Part shown: positions 7,979 through 16,077 of the stretch, in pieces
Layout: every line of letters starts with the position of its first letter
Position numbering within the stretch: position 1 is the stretch's first letter
Source of the DNA: DASPWV01 sp046727855
Lineage (GTDB): Bacteria; Acidobacteriota; Vicinamibacteria; Vicinamibacterales; UBA2999
NCBI GenBank assembly: GCA_046727855.1
Contig: JBKPDL010000088.1
Span: forward strand, 1-54,986
DNA: 54,986 nucleotides
Direction: 5' to 3'
The notes under the pieces: model-generated
Told to the model about the DNA's origin: nothing
The model's database searches: none
The model's input: the letters and a program-made list of their open reading frames with translations, nothing else
Made by a program: the position numbers and the translations under genes

Positions 7979-8512
7979 ATGACACGCGCCCGCTTCGTCA
8001 GCGCCACGCTCGTCGTGTGCGTCGCCGAACTCTGTGGCCACCGCGGCCTCGCACAGACCATCGACCCGCGTCCTCCCAGCGTGGTGTGGGACGAAATGCT
8101 CACGCCGGTTCTCGAGCAAATGCTCGGCGCATCGGCGACGTTCCGTCAGCAGTGGTATCGAATCGTCAACAAGCCACAGCTGAAGGTGCACCTGCGTCTG
8201 TCGATCCTGCCCCAAGGTACTGCAGCAACGGCAGCGCGAGCGCGATGCGTGTTGTCGCGATATGAATTCGGCGGCATGCGCGCCGAAATCGAGCTGCGCA
8301 CCATAGATGACCTGGCGGAGCTGCTTGCGCACGAACTCGAGCACGTGCTCGAGTGGACCGAGGGCATCAATTACGCGCTCCTGGCCGTTGCCGAGCCCGC
8401 GAGCGTCTGGATGGTTGGCAACCACAATTTTGAGACCCGCCGAGCCATGGATGCGGGCGCGCGCGTTGCGCGCGAGATCGCGATTAGCCGGACGACGTCC
8501 AAATTGCGGTAA
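7979..8512 (+). CDS. Small secreted HExxH zincin-like protein
   Basis: This 177-residue protein has a signal peptide ending near GLAQ (residues 1-25). The centre holds LLAHELEHVLEW, an HExxH zinc-binding motif at residues 118-122, with possible third-ligand glutamates in the downstream helix (ETRRAMDAGARVARE). The size and layout suggest a minimal zincin metalloprotease or a relic of one. It resembles the short acidobacterial 'HELEH' proteins I know only as uncharacterised. The strand and spacing give no clear partner. A catalytic role is inferred from the motif only. Confidence 0.7.
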   Translation: MTRARFVSATLVVCVAELCGHRGLAQTIDPRPPSVVWDEMLTPVLEQMLGASATFRQQWYRIVNKPQLKVHLRLSILPQGTAATAARARCVLSRYEFGGMRAEIELRTIDDLAELLAHELEHVLEWTEGINYALLAVAEPASVWMVGNHNFETRRAMDAGARVAREIAISRTTSKLR

Positions 8513-8609
8513 ACACGGCGATTCCGCCGGCTGGTGAGAAACGGCATCCCTGCGTGTTTGCGTGCGATTGCCTCCGATTCGGATAACAATGCAGCGGACG
8601 GGAGGCTTC

Positions 8610-9550
8610 ATGACACGTGCCGCCGCGTGCGTCTGGTTCACCACTCTCGTCGCGTCAGCCACGCCGATGCCGGCCCAGCCAGTCTGGAGCGAGTTTGCCC
8701 CTCCTGATGCGGGATTTGCTGTGCAATTGCCCGGCACCCCCGAAAAACTCCAACCGGGCAGTACGTCGCCGACAGCGGTGGCACCGTGTTGATGGTGCAG
8801 GTCGACCCGCACCACCCAGGTATCCTTCGAATTCTCGCGCGGGGCGATCGCAAGGAGATCACGGGCTTGTTGGAGGCAAGCCGCGACGAAGGCGTCAAAG
8901 GTGTCAACGGCAAAGTCCGCAGCTCCTCGTTTGCGGACTTCGACGGACATCCCTCCACATTTGTCACCTTCGACCTGCAGCTCGAGGGCAAACCGTTCGT
9001 CGGCACGGAGCGAATCGTCCTGACGGAACGTTACATGTATGTGCTGATCGCGCTCAGTCCCACCGATGCCGACGCCGACGCCGAACGCTTTCATCGCTCG
9101 TTCCGGTTGATCGCGGATGCCAAAGCCGGGGCGATGCGGACAATCAGCTTCACCGAAGCGGTCTGCGACCGGATTCCGCCTCTGCCTATCACCTTTCAAA
9201 TGCCGGGCGATTTCGAGGCTCGTCGGGTCGGCGGCATCGAGGGCGGTTGCCTCTGGGGTGCGAAGGACGATCTCGATCGGGTCACGGTCAAACCGAACGA
9301 AGGTGACTTCAGGTCGCTTCGCCGCGGCGTGTTTCGCGCGCGGGTGTCGTCGGAAGTGGTGTGTAGTCCCGAGACGGGCGTGTTCGATCAAACGGACGGC
9401 ACGGGCGAGGCTGGTATTCGCCGCAATCTCGACGCGACGGGCGCGAAGGTGATCGACTGGAAGAAAGAAACGATCGCAGGGCTTCCGGCGCTCGAAATCG
9501 TCGCGGATGTCTTCGGAAGCCGCGTCTACATGTTGTACTTGGGCAACTGA
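8610..9550 (+). pseudogene. Secreted protein of unknown function, frameshifted
   Basis: An ATG at 8610 with GGGAGG upstream opens a signal-peptide protein (TRAAACVWFTTLVASATP) and runs to VWSEFAPPDAGFAVQLPGTP. That frame ends at a TGA at 8790. The sequence clearly continues one frame over from about 8759 (QYVADSGGTVLMVQVDP) to a TGA at 9550. Together the parts give about 310 residues in two similar-sized domains. A single missing base near 8741-8758, beside runs of five C and five A, explains the break. It is either a young pseudogene or an assembly indel. The family is not recognised; the start of the mature protein is typical of acidobacterial exported proteins. Confidence 0.7.
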
Positions 9551-9552
9551 AA

Positions 9553-9790
9553 TAATGCCGCGACTGCTTCCGGCTTTTCCCTGTTACGCCAGGCGTTCTG
9601 CAGGCGCTGCTCCGCAAACGCCGCCTCGTCGCTTTCTCGCTGCGTTTTCAACGCCTGTACGAGGCCGGCCAGCTACCACGGACTTTCGGCGTTCCGCTTG
9701 AGGTCTTCCCAGTAAACGGCTTCGGCTTCATCGGCCTTTCTCAATCGGTTCGCCGCAAACATCAGGCTGATTCTGTTCGACAAACGTGGA
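9553..9790 (-). pseudogene. Remnant of a TPR protein C-terminus
   Basis: On the minus strand the translation reads LRKADEAEAVYWEDLKRNAESPW, then an in-frame TAG (9673-9675), then LAGLVQALKTQRESDEAA and a tail ending AWRNREKPEAV. This is the usual last TPR unit of acidobacterial tetratricopeptide proteins (EAEAVYREDLKRNP...WALxGLxQALKAQ). The stop replaces the Ala/Ser codon after Trp. No upstream remainder of the gene is present, so it is a decayed 3' fragment. The stretch 9791-9954 holds nothing else I can name. Confidence 0.65.
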
Positions 9791-9954
9791 ATCGGTCCCT
9801 CAGACCCGGTGCCGATCAGCGAGCTGCCCACTCTCGAGCAGCGATTGGACGATGTGCGCGCGGTCAGTAGCCGCAACGATCTGACCTCGATTTTCCTGTT
9901 GACAGGATCCGCACAGCACTGCCATCGTCGTTGTCGAGGTCGAGCGTGAGGTGT

Positions 9955-11616
9955 ATGACTACGACCTTTCTGCAGCAGAGCGATCTGCTCGCCGCACTCC
10001 ATAAGCATTTCGCACATCGGACCTTTCGGTCAGGACAAGAGGCGCTCGTATCTGCCGTCTTGAGTGGCCGGGATGTGCTCGCCGTAATGCCGACCGGTTC
10101 GGGCAAATCGCTGGGATATCAGCTTCCGGCTGTGATGTTGCCCGGGACCACGCTGGTCGTCTCGCCGCTGATCTCGCTCATGAAGGACCAGGTGGACGAG
10201 CTCAATCGGCGCGGAATTGCCGCGGGCGCGCTGCACTCGATGCTGTCGAACGATCAACGCCGGCAGGTGATTACGGCGGCGCGAGCAGGACGACTGCGGC
10301 TCCTGTACGTGGCGCCGGAACGTTTTGCGTCGGATCACTTCCTGCAGGTCCTGCGCGAGCTCACCATATCGCGTTTTGTCATCGACGAGGCACACTGCGT
10401 TTCGGAGTGGGGCCACGACTTCAGGCCCGACTATCGCCGCTTGTCTGCGGCGGCGGCATTGTGTCGTGCGAACGGCCAAGCCGGCCGGCCGCCGATCGCC
10501 GCCTTCACTGCAACCGCCACGTCCGAAGTGCGTGACGACATCGTTTCGCTGGTGGACCTTCGATCGCCGCAGGTACTTGTTGCCGGGTTCGATCGCCCCA
10601 ACATCTCTTTGCGCGTGGAGCGGGTGTTTGACGAGGACGAGAAGCACGACGTGCTGCCCTCACTCGTCGGCGGACGCCGGGCGCTGGTCTATGCCGCGAC
10701 TCGCCGCACTACGGAGACCGCCGCGTCGATCCTGAACGCCTCCGGTATTCCCGCTGCGGCGTATCACGCCGGCCTCAAAGACGAGGAGCGCACTCGCGTT
10801 CAGGACGCGTTTGCCGCCGGTACGCTGCGGGTTGTGTGCGCGACCAATGCCTTCGGTATGGGTATCGATCGTCCCGACATCGACGCGGTGGTGCACTATG
10901 CGATTCCAGGCTCGGTCGAGGCCTACTACCAGGAGATCGGGCGCGCCGGTCGCGACGGGCGGCCTGCGACGGCGACGTTGCTTTGGGACTACGGGGACGT
11001 GGCCACGCGCCAGTTTCTCATCGACAGCCCTCGGCAGGAAAAGCCGGGCCGGCCGCCGATCGACGCCGCCGAACTTGTCCGCCGCAGAGAAATCGAGCAC
11101 AAGAAACTCGAACGGATGATTGCCTACGCCGAAACGGGGCGCTGCCTGCGCGCCACAATCCTCGACTACTTCGGCGATCCAGCGATTCGCGAACCATGCG
11201 GCAGGTGCGGGAATTGCGGTGCAGAGCCATCGATCGACGGTTACGAGCGCGAGCTCCTGCGCAAGATTCTCGCTGGCATTGCGCGCGCAGGTGAGCGGTA
11301 CGGCAGGCGAAAGATCGTCGCCATGCTTGTTGGCGATACCAGTGATCTTCCCCCCGCGCTCACTAACCTGTCGACCACCGGCTTGCTGCGACACGAGCCG
11401 CAGCACACGATCGATGCCTGGATCGATGCGGCGGTGAGTGCCGGGTTGATCCGGCGTTCGAGCGATCGTTACCGGACGCTCAGCCTTACCGATCGCGGTC
11501 GCGAGGTCATGCGAGGGTCGGCCGCAAGCCCGCAGATTGTGGCCCCACGCAGATTGCTTTATCCGTCGCGGCGGGTGTTCAGCGCTCGTCTTCGACGAAG
11601 GCTTTCAACCGACTGA
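9955..11616 (+). CDS. recQ: RecQ-type ATP-dependent DNA helicase
   Basis: The ATG at 9955 (GTGAGG upstream) gives 553 residues. Superfamily 2 motifs are in order: the RecQ-specific motif 0 (FRSGQEALV, 25-33), Walker A MPTGSGKS (45-52), DEAH (144-147), FTATAT, and motif VI QEIGRAGRDG. The zinc-binding part follows, with ILDYFG and a Cys pair cluster CGRCGNC. The winged-helix RQC domain continues to about 525 (YRTLSLTDRGREVM). There is no HRDC domain, so this is a short RecQ. It unwinds 3'-5' DNA in repair and recombination. Its last 38 bp overlap the 3' end of the convergent ArsR gene. Confidence 0.93.
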   Translation: MTTTFLQQSDLLAALHKHFAHRTFRSGQEALVSAVLSGRDVLAVMPTGSGKSLGYQLPAVMLPGTTLVVSPLISLMKDQVDELNRRGIAAGALHSMLSNDQRRQVITAARAGRLRLLYVAPERFASDHFLQVLRELTISRFVIDEAHCVSEWGHDFRPDYRRLSAAAALCRANGQAGRPPIAAFTATATSEVRDDIVSLVDLRSPQVLVAGFDRPNISLRVERVFDEDEKHDVLPSLVGGRRALVYAATRRTTETAASILNASGIPAAAYHAGLKDEERTRVQDAFAAGTLRVVCATNAFGMGIDRPDIDAVVHYAIPGSVEAYYQEIGRAGRDGRPATATLLWDYGDVATRQFLIDSPRQEKPGRPPIDAAELVRRREIEHKKLERMIAYAETGRCLRATILDYFGDPAIREPCGRCGNCGAEPSIDGYERELLRKILAGIARAGERYGRRKIVAMLVGDTSDLPPALTNLSTTGLLRHEPQHTIDAWIDAAVSAGLIRRSSDRYRTLSLTDRGREVMRGSAASPQIVAPRRLLYPSRRVFSARLRRRLSTD

Positions 11617-11929
11617 GCGTAGCGTCCCAGTAACCGGCAATGCGGTCGAGCGTAGCGCGCGCGTCCTGCAGTCGTTTCGGATCGAGCGACCAGATCTGCT
11701 CGCGTCCGCGCCGGATGTTTCGCACCAGTCCGGCGCTCTCCATCGCACGGAGGTGTTTGGTCACCGCTTGACGCGTGACACCGGCGTCGTCGCTCAAGCG
11801 CGTGATCGACAGCGGGCCATCGGCACAGAGCCGGGAGACGAGCCGCAGTCGCGTCTCGTCTCCCAGCGCCGCAAACACCGGCGCGGCTTCGGTCAACTTG
11901 GCCGCTGCCGCGCTATGCCGTCGTGACAT
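11579..11929 (-). CDS. ArsR-family winged-helix repressor
   Basis: This 116-residue protein has the ArsR/SmtB HTH at about 17-85: ALGDETRLRLVSRLCADGPLSITRLSDDAGVTRQAVTKHLRAMESAGLV, followed by the beta wing (RRGREQIWSLDP). It has no Cys metal site (no ELCVCDL-type motif), so it belongs to the SRPBCC-linked subgroup rather than to the metal sensors. Its first 17 bp overlap the end of the SRPBCC gene upstream, a co-translated pair common in soil bacteria. It probably represses its own operon through the inverted repeats at 12378-12399 and 12421-12442. Confidence 0.9.
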   Translation of the reverse strand: MSRRHSAAAAKLTEAAPVFAALGDETRLRLVSRLCADGPLSITRLSDDAGVTRQAVTKHLRAMESAGLVRNIRRGREQIWSLDPKRLQDARATLDRIAGYWDATLSRLKAFVEDER

Positions 11930-12374
11930 GACGCTCGATGTTTTTCAGCTGCTCGGTCCACCCGCCCTCGTTCATGCGGAACGCCTCGTCGCGGCGCGAC
12001 TGCGGAATGCGGTCGAATCCTGATTCGACGATGGTGAGGGCGGTGCCGCCGTCGACGTCATCGAGATGGAACTCGACGAGCGTGGACGGTTCCTTCGAAT
12101 AGTCAACCGCCTGGTCGACGGCATACGGGTGCCACCGGTAGGAAAAATAGCGCTCAGGTTCGATGCGATCGATCTGCATCTCCATCAACGCGTGTTCGTA
12201 CCCGGGATGTGTGATCTTCCCTTTTACGGTGGCGCCGGGCGCGAACGGGCGCTCGAGCTTGACGCGGAACCAGGTGCCGAACTCGTTGGCGTCGGTGAGG
12301 GCGCGCCAGACGCGGGAGCGGGGGGCGCGAAGGACGATCTTCTTCTCGATGCGATCGGTAGTGACCATGCTCAT
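11913..12374 (-). CDS. SRPBCC (AHSA1/START-like) family protein
   Basis: The start is the ATG at 12374, giving 153 residues; upstream codons overlap the operator and are unlikely to be coding. The body is a typical AHSA1-type SRPBCC domain: IEKKIVLRAPRSRVWRALTDANEFGTWF at the start, then FAPGATVKGKITHPGYEH, RYFSYRWHP and the closing helix GGWTEQLKNIERHV. Such proteins bind hydrophobic ligands in a helix-grip cavity. As first gene of a two-gene operon with ArsR it may sequester or modify the inducer; this is inference. Its ribosome site (GAGAGG) lies inside operator 1. Confidence 0.9.
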   Translation of the reverse strand: MSMVTTDRIEKKIVLRAPRSRVWRALTDANEFGTWFRVKLERPFAPGATVKGKITHPGYEHALMEMQIDRIEPERYFSYRWHPYAVDQAVDYSKEPSTLVEFHLDDVDGGTALTIVESGFDRIPQSRRDEAFRMNEGGWTEQLKNIERHVTTA

Positions 12375-12377
12375 AGA

Positions 12378-12399
12378 TATGCAACCTCTCAGTTGCATA
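12378..12399. promoter_or_regulatory. Operator 1 of the SRPBCC-ArsR operon (8-6-8 palindrome)
   Basis: TATGCAAC-ctctca-GTTGCATA is a perfect 8-bp inverted repeat with a 6-bp spacer. It lies 4 bp upstream of the SRPBCC start and covers its ribosome site. This is the size and symmetry expected for an ArsR dimer site. A second copy lies 43 bp upstream. Confidence 0.65.
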
Positions 12400-12420
12400 C
12401 CATAACGCACCCCTTCGCGA

Positions 12421-12442
12421 TATGCAACCTGATGGTTGCGTC
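12421..12442. promoter_or_regulatory. Operator 2 of the SRPBCC-ArsR operon
   Basis: TATGCAAC-ctgatg-GTTGCGTC repeats operator 1 with an identical left half and a partly degenerate right half. The centre-to-centre distance from operator 1 is 43 bp, about four helical turns, so two dimers would sit on one face of the DNA and could flank the promoter. Confidence 0.6.
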
Positions 12443-12517
12443 TTGGCTGCGCTTCAATTCGTAATGGCGCGCCGACTAGCAGCGCATGGCGGGCGCGCGA
12501 TCAGTTTCAATGTTTGA

Positions 12518-12544
12518 TGTAGCGCGGACCTTCAGGTCCGCGAT
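12518..12544. repeat. Dispersed palindromic repeat, family A, copy 1
   Basis: The core CGCGGACCT-tc-AGGTCCGCG (12523-12542) has 9-bp perfect arms and a 2-nt loop. The 27 bp at 12518-12544 are identical to 50273-50299. It lies just downstream of the kinase gene on its transcription path, so it may also end transcription, but there is no T-run. Confidence 0.75.
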
Positions 12545-12566
12545 GGCGATGGCGCGCCGCGTACTA

Positions 12567-15143
12567 TCACTTCAGGCCGCGCACAAGGAACAACTGCGAC
12601 AGTAGGCGCGTGTAGCTGTAGAAGTACGCGTCGCCAGCGGGCGTAATCCGGAAATCGATAATCGAGTAAACACCGGCGGCGTCTGGCGGCACCAAAGTTT
12701 TCCACAGGCGCCGCTGACCCGTTTTAATGTCGAGGCGGTATACGTGTGCAGGCACTTCGCCGCGACGGAACAGCCACAGCGATTGTCCATCAGCACTCCA
12801 TGCCACGGGGCGTTCGTCCGGTTGCGAGCCCTCAACGGTTCGCGGCGGCCCGCCCGCGACCGGCCACAATGAGATAGTTTGGCCGACACCGATCGCGGCG
12901 GCCCATGTTCCGTCTGGGGAGATCGACAGGGCACGCGTACCCTCGGGTGTCAACGGCTGCGGCGCTGCACCATCAAGGTCCTGAATGTAGGAGCGGAGGT
13001 TGCGCCCCTTCTCTCGTCCGTTGAAGAGGATTCGTCGTCCGTCGGGTAACCACCATGCGCCGCTGTAGCTGACGATGCCGTGAGCGGCCACGGGCTGAGG
13101 CGATCCGGCACCCGTGGGCACACGCAGGAGTTGGCTTGTGTCCTGCGTCGTTGCCAGCACGGTCTTGCCGTCGGGCGAGATATCGTCGACGAATCCGTCC
13201 CTCAATCCAAGGTGAACGGGCTGCGACCCATCAGTCGAGCGAAGGTAGATGCCGAAGCGGTCGCGAAACAGCAACAATCGGCCATCTGATGAAAGGTCGG
13301 CGAGCGCCGAATTGTCGAACCAGGACAGCTCGCGCTCGATGACCTCGGCTGGTGGAACTCCGATAATCGCGCGACGTTCTTCGTCGCGACTGAGCAGTGC
13401 GCGGCCGTCGGATGTGATGTCCCACAACGTGAGCGATCCGGGCGCATTCAGAATCAAGCGCTCGTTTCCTTGCAGATCAATTGCGCGTAGCGCTCGGTTC
13501 GCCCCCGCGCCGCCTGCGGTAAACCAGATTTCATCGCCGTTCGGCGACCAGGCAAGTCCGCGTACGCTTTCCCAATCACCGGTCAAGTGCGTCAGCTCGC
13601 CATTGAGGTCCACAACTGTCACGCGGCCACTGGAGCCGCGATTGGATCGGTCCTCCAGGAACGCCAGTCGCCGGCCATCGCGCGAGACGCGGAGAAAGCG
13701 TATGGATCCCGTTGTCTTGTAGAGCGTACGGTCGCCGTACTCAATCCAACTCTGTCCGCCGGCGTCGCCGGTAGAACGAACCACCGCGAGTTGCTTTCCT
13801 GTCGGATCCCAGTCGGCGTCCTCTACGTTTTCCATCACCTCATGGGGCGCGCCGCCACCAAGCGGCGCGAGCGCGAGCGTTCCCACGAAGCGCTCGCCAA
13901 GGACAAATTTGCGGCGCAACGACAGCGCAAGCTCGCCCGCCCGCGCAGCGAGCACATCACTGCCTGTCGGGTAGTTGAGTGAACGCGACACGGGGCTGTC
14001 TGGCAAATCGAGGCGCCAGACTTCCAATGCATCTCCTTCACGCGTCTCGCTGTACACCACCGCCTGTCCGTCAGAGGCGAAGCGTGCACCGCCGATGCGT
14101 CCGCGTCGAAACGTCAACTGTTCAAACGTGAGCGCAACCTCGTGCCGCAGCAGCAGCACGGCAAGCGTTGCTCCTGCGGCCAGCAGCGTGGCGACTAAAA
14201 CTGCGGCCAACACTTGACGTCGGCCAGACCACCAAGAGGGGTCGATCGGTGTGGGCTTCGCCGGGTGCCGCAGCTGTTGTAGCGCGAACGCCAGATCCCG
14301 AGCCGATTGGAATCGTTCCTCTTTGTTCTTCTCGAGGCAGCGACGCACCACGGCGACCGCGAGGTGAGGCAGGCTGGGATTGACGAGCAGCGGGTCAACG
14401 GGATCCTCCTGCAGAACTGCGGACATGGTCTGCACGGTGGATGGGCGTTGGAACGCGCGCACGCCGGTAAACATCTCGTACAGCACGGCGCCGAGGGCAA
14501 AGATATCGGCGCGATGATCGACCGCACCGCCCAACACCTGCTCGGGCGCCATGTAACCGGCCGTTCCGCAGATGTTTTGGCTGACGGTTCGCTCGCGGGT
14601 CGAATCTTGCGATCCGTTATCCTGGGGACGCTCACTCAACTTGGCCAAGCCAAAGTCGAGCAGCTTCACGTGCCCGCCCTCGGTGATGAACGCGTTACCG
14701 GGTTTGACGTCGCGATGCCAGATTCCCTTGGCGTGTGCGGCATCGAGCGCGTGCGCGATTTGGATTCCGTACTCGATCGCCTTGCGGTACGGCAACGGTC
14801 CGCGATCGAGGCGTGCTCGAAGCGTCTCGCCCTCGAGAAGCTCCGTGGCGACGTACGGTACGCCAGCGTCGGTGTCGACGTCGTACACGGCCACGATGTT
14901 GGGATGGTTCAGGCTGCCTGCGGCGCGCGCTTCGCGACTGACCATGTCCACGTGCTCGGCATCGACCGTCCCGCGGCGAAGAATCTTAATCGCCACGTCT
15001 CGCCCGAGGCGCGCGTCGTGCGCACGGTAAACCTCCCCCATCCCACCCGCGCCGAGCCATCGAACAATCCGGTAAGGACCAAGCATGGTGCCAGGCGCGA
15101 GCGCATGGGCGACGGTCTCAGGCTCGTGCTTCGACTTGCTCAC
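12567..15143 (-). CDS. Membrane Ser/Thr protein kinase with WD40-like beta-propeller
   Basis: This 858-residue Hanks-type kinase has GAGGMGEVY (31-39), Lys53 in AIKIL, Glu71, HRD (143-145), DFG (163-165) and APE (199-201), all intact. One transmembrane helix follows at about 310-332, then a C-terminal outer part (340-858) with repeated PD40/WD40-like blades such as 'SPNGDEIWFTAGG', 'SPDGTWAAAIG' and 'SADGQSLWLF'. The kinase domain is cytoplasmic, and the propeller should face the periplasm as a sensor. This architecture is very frequent in Acidobacteriota. The GTG start at 15143 lies 17 bp after the barrel gene, so they form an operon. Confidence 0.92.
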   Translation of the reverse strand: MSKSKHEPETVAHALAPGTMLGPYRIVRWLGAGGMGEVYRAHDARLGRDVAIKILRRGTVDAEHVDMVSREARAAGSLNHPNIVAVYDVDTDAGVPYVATELLEGETLRARLDRGPLPYRKAIEYGIQIAHALDAAHAKGIWHRDVKPGNAFITEGGHVKLLDFGLAKLSERPQDNGSQDSTRERTVSQNICGTAGYMAPEQVLGGAVDHRADIFALGAVLYEMFTGVRAFQRPSTVQTMSAVLQEDPVDPLLVNPSLPHLAVAVVRRCLEKNKEERFQSARDLAFALQQLRHPAKPTPIDPSWWSGRRQVLAAVLVATLLAAGATLAVLLLRHEVALTFEQLTFRRGRIGGARFASDGQAVVYSETREGDALEVWRLDLPDSPVSRSLNYPTGSDVLAARAGELALSLRRKFVLGERFVGTLALAPLGGGAPHEVMENVEDADWDPTGKQLAVVRSTGDAGGQSWIEYGDRTLYKTTGSIRFLRVSRDGRRLAFLEDRSNRGSSGRVTVVDLNGELTHLTGDWESVRGLAWSPNGDEIWFTAGGAGANRALRAIDLQGNERLILNAPGSLTLWDITSDGRALLSRDEERRAIIGVPPAEVIERELSWFDNSALADLSSDGRLLLFRDRFGIYLRSTDGSQPVHLGLRDGFVDDISPDGKTVLATTQDTSQLLRVPTGAGSPQPVAAHGIVSYSGAWWLPDGRRILFNGREKGRNLRSYIQDLDGAAPQPLTPEGTRALSISPDGTWAAAIGVGQTISLWPVAGGPPRTVEGSQPDERPVAWSADGQSLWLFRRGEVPAHVYRLDIKTGQRRLWKTLVPPDAAGVYSIIDFRITPAGDAYFYSYTRLLSQLFLVRGLK

Positions 15144-15160
15144 TCCGGAATCTTCCCCTG

Positions 15161-15697
15161 TTACGGCGCCTTTCCTTTTTGTGGTGGGTGCCAGCGCCAG
15201 ACGACCCCCGCGGACGCGCGCACGAAGCTGCTGGCATCATTCACAACGATAACGTCGGCGTCCGTCCGGAACGCCCACTCTGACACCGTTCGGGTCGCGA
15301 CGGGAACTATCTCGTAACCCCCGCCGAATGCAAAAGCCCAATGGTTCCCTTTCTCTGGCCCGCTGTTGTGTTTCATGTCGCCAACGAGCGCGTGGAAGGT
15401 CGGTAAGTGCTTCTGGTTTTCTCCGGCAGGCGTCCACCGAATCCCGAAGAGGTAGCCAACTTTGGTCACGTCGTTGTCGTCATGTTCGCCATCAAGAACG
15501 CTTAGATCCAAGAAAAGAGCAACGTCCCTGGTTGTGGGTTTCGGCATCGTCCACGTAATTGCCGCGCGACCGCCGCGTAACACGCTTCCTCCTCCAAGGG
15601 ACGCCGCAAACAATAAGTCGGCGACGTGATCATTCGCGCGCGCAACGGTGGGAACCAGCACGAACACGAGGATGAGCCAAGGTCGTCGACTGCGCAT
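15161..15697 (-). CDS. Small outer-membrane beta-barrel-like protein
   Basis: This is 178 residues from the ATG at 15697, which has AAGGAG 5 bp upstream. The signal peptide ends near ARA (RRPWLILVFVLVPTVARA). The mature part alternates hydrophobic and polar residues and Gly/aromatic ends of strands (DVALFLDLSVLD, KVGYLFGIRW, WAFAFGGGYEI, RASAGVVWRW), as in small 8-strand barrels. It is first gene of an operon with the kinase, so it may be part of the same envelope-sensing module; this is inference. No specific family is recognised. Confidence 0.7.
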   Translation of the reverse strand: MRSRRPWLILVFVLVPTVARANDHVADLLFAASLGGGSVLRGGRAAITWTMPKPTTRDVALFLDLSVLDGEHDDNDVTKVGYLFGIRWTPAGENQKHLPTFHALVGDMKHNSGPEKGNHWAFAFGGGYEIVPVATRTVSEWAFRTDADVIVVNDASSFVRASAGVVWRWHPPQKGKAP

Positions 15698-15785
15698 GGA
15701 CACTCCTTTCGGAAGGGGCTACGTCAACAGTGTTGTCGGCTGAGTTTATACGGTTGGGCCAGTACGACTGTGCTTTTTTTGCACA

Positions 15786-16061
15786 TCACTCAGCGCGCAA
15801 CGCGACGAGCGGATCGACCCGCGCGGCGCGGCCGGTGGGGGCGATGCACGCGCCCCACGCCGTCGGCGGCGACAGCGGTAATCCTTTGAACAACACGCCA
15901 TTCACCACGGCGAAGGCGACCGTGTTGACGCCCATGCCGATGGCGAGCGTCAGGACGGCGGCGATCGTGAAGATCGGATGACGCCACCCCTGACGCATGG
16001 CGAGCTTCACGTCGTGGACGAGTGCAGACATCGAGGCAACAGACGACGAGGCTGGCGCCAA
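15786..16061 (-). pseudogene. Internally deleted ADOP/MacB-type permease
   Basis: This 91-codon frame joins the start of an ABC permease to its end. Residues 11-68 (DVKLAMRQGWRHPIFTIAAV, then LTLAIGMGVNTVAFAVVNGVLF) are the first membrane segment and periplasmic entry of MacB_PCD/FtsX permeases. The last residues (RAARVDPLVALRAE) are the typical C-terminus of acidobacterial ADOP permeases, which are about 800 residues long. About 700 residues are missing between them, and the join kept the frame. The start is the ATG at 16061 or 16031. It cannot transport, but it could make a one-helix peptide. Confidence 0.75.
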
Positions 16062-16077
16062 GGTTCCGCTTGGTCCG

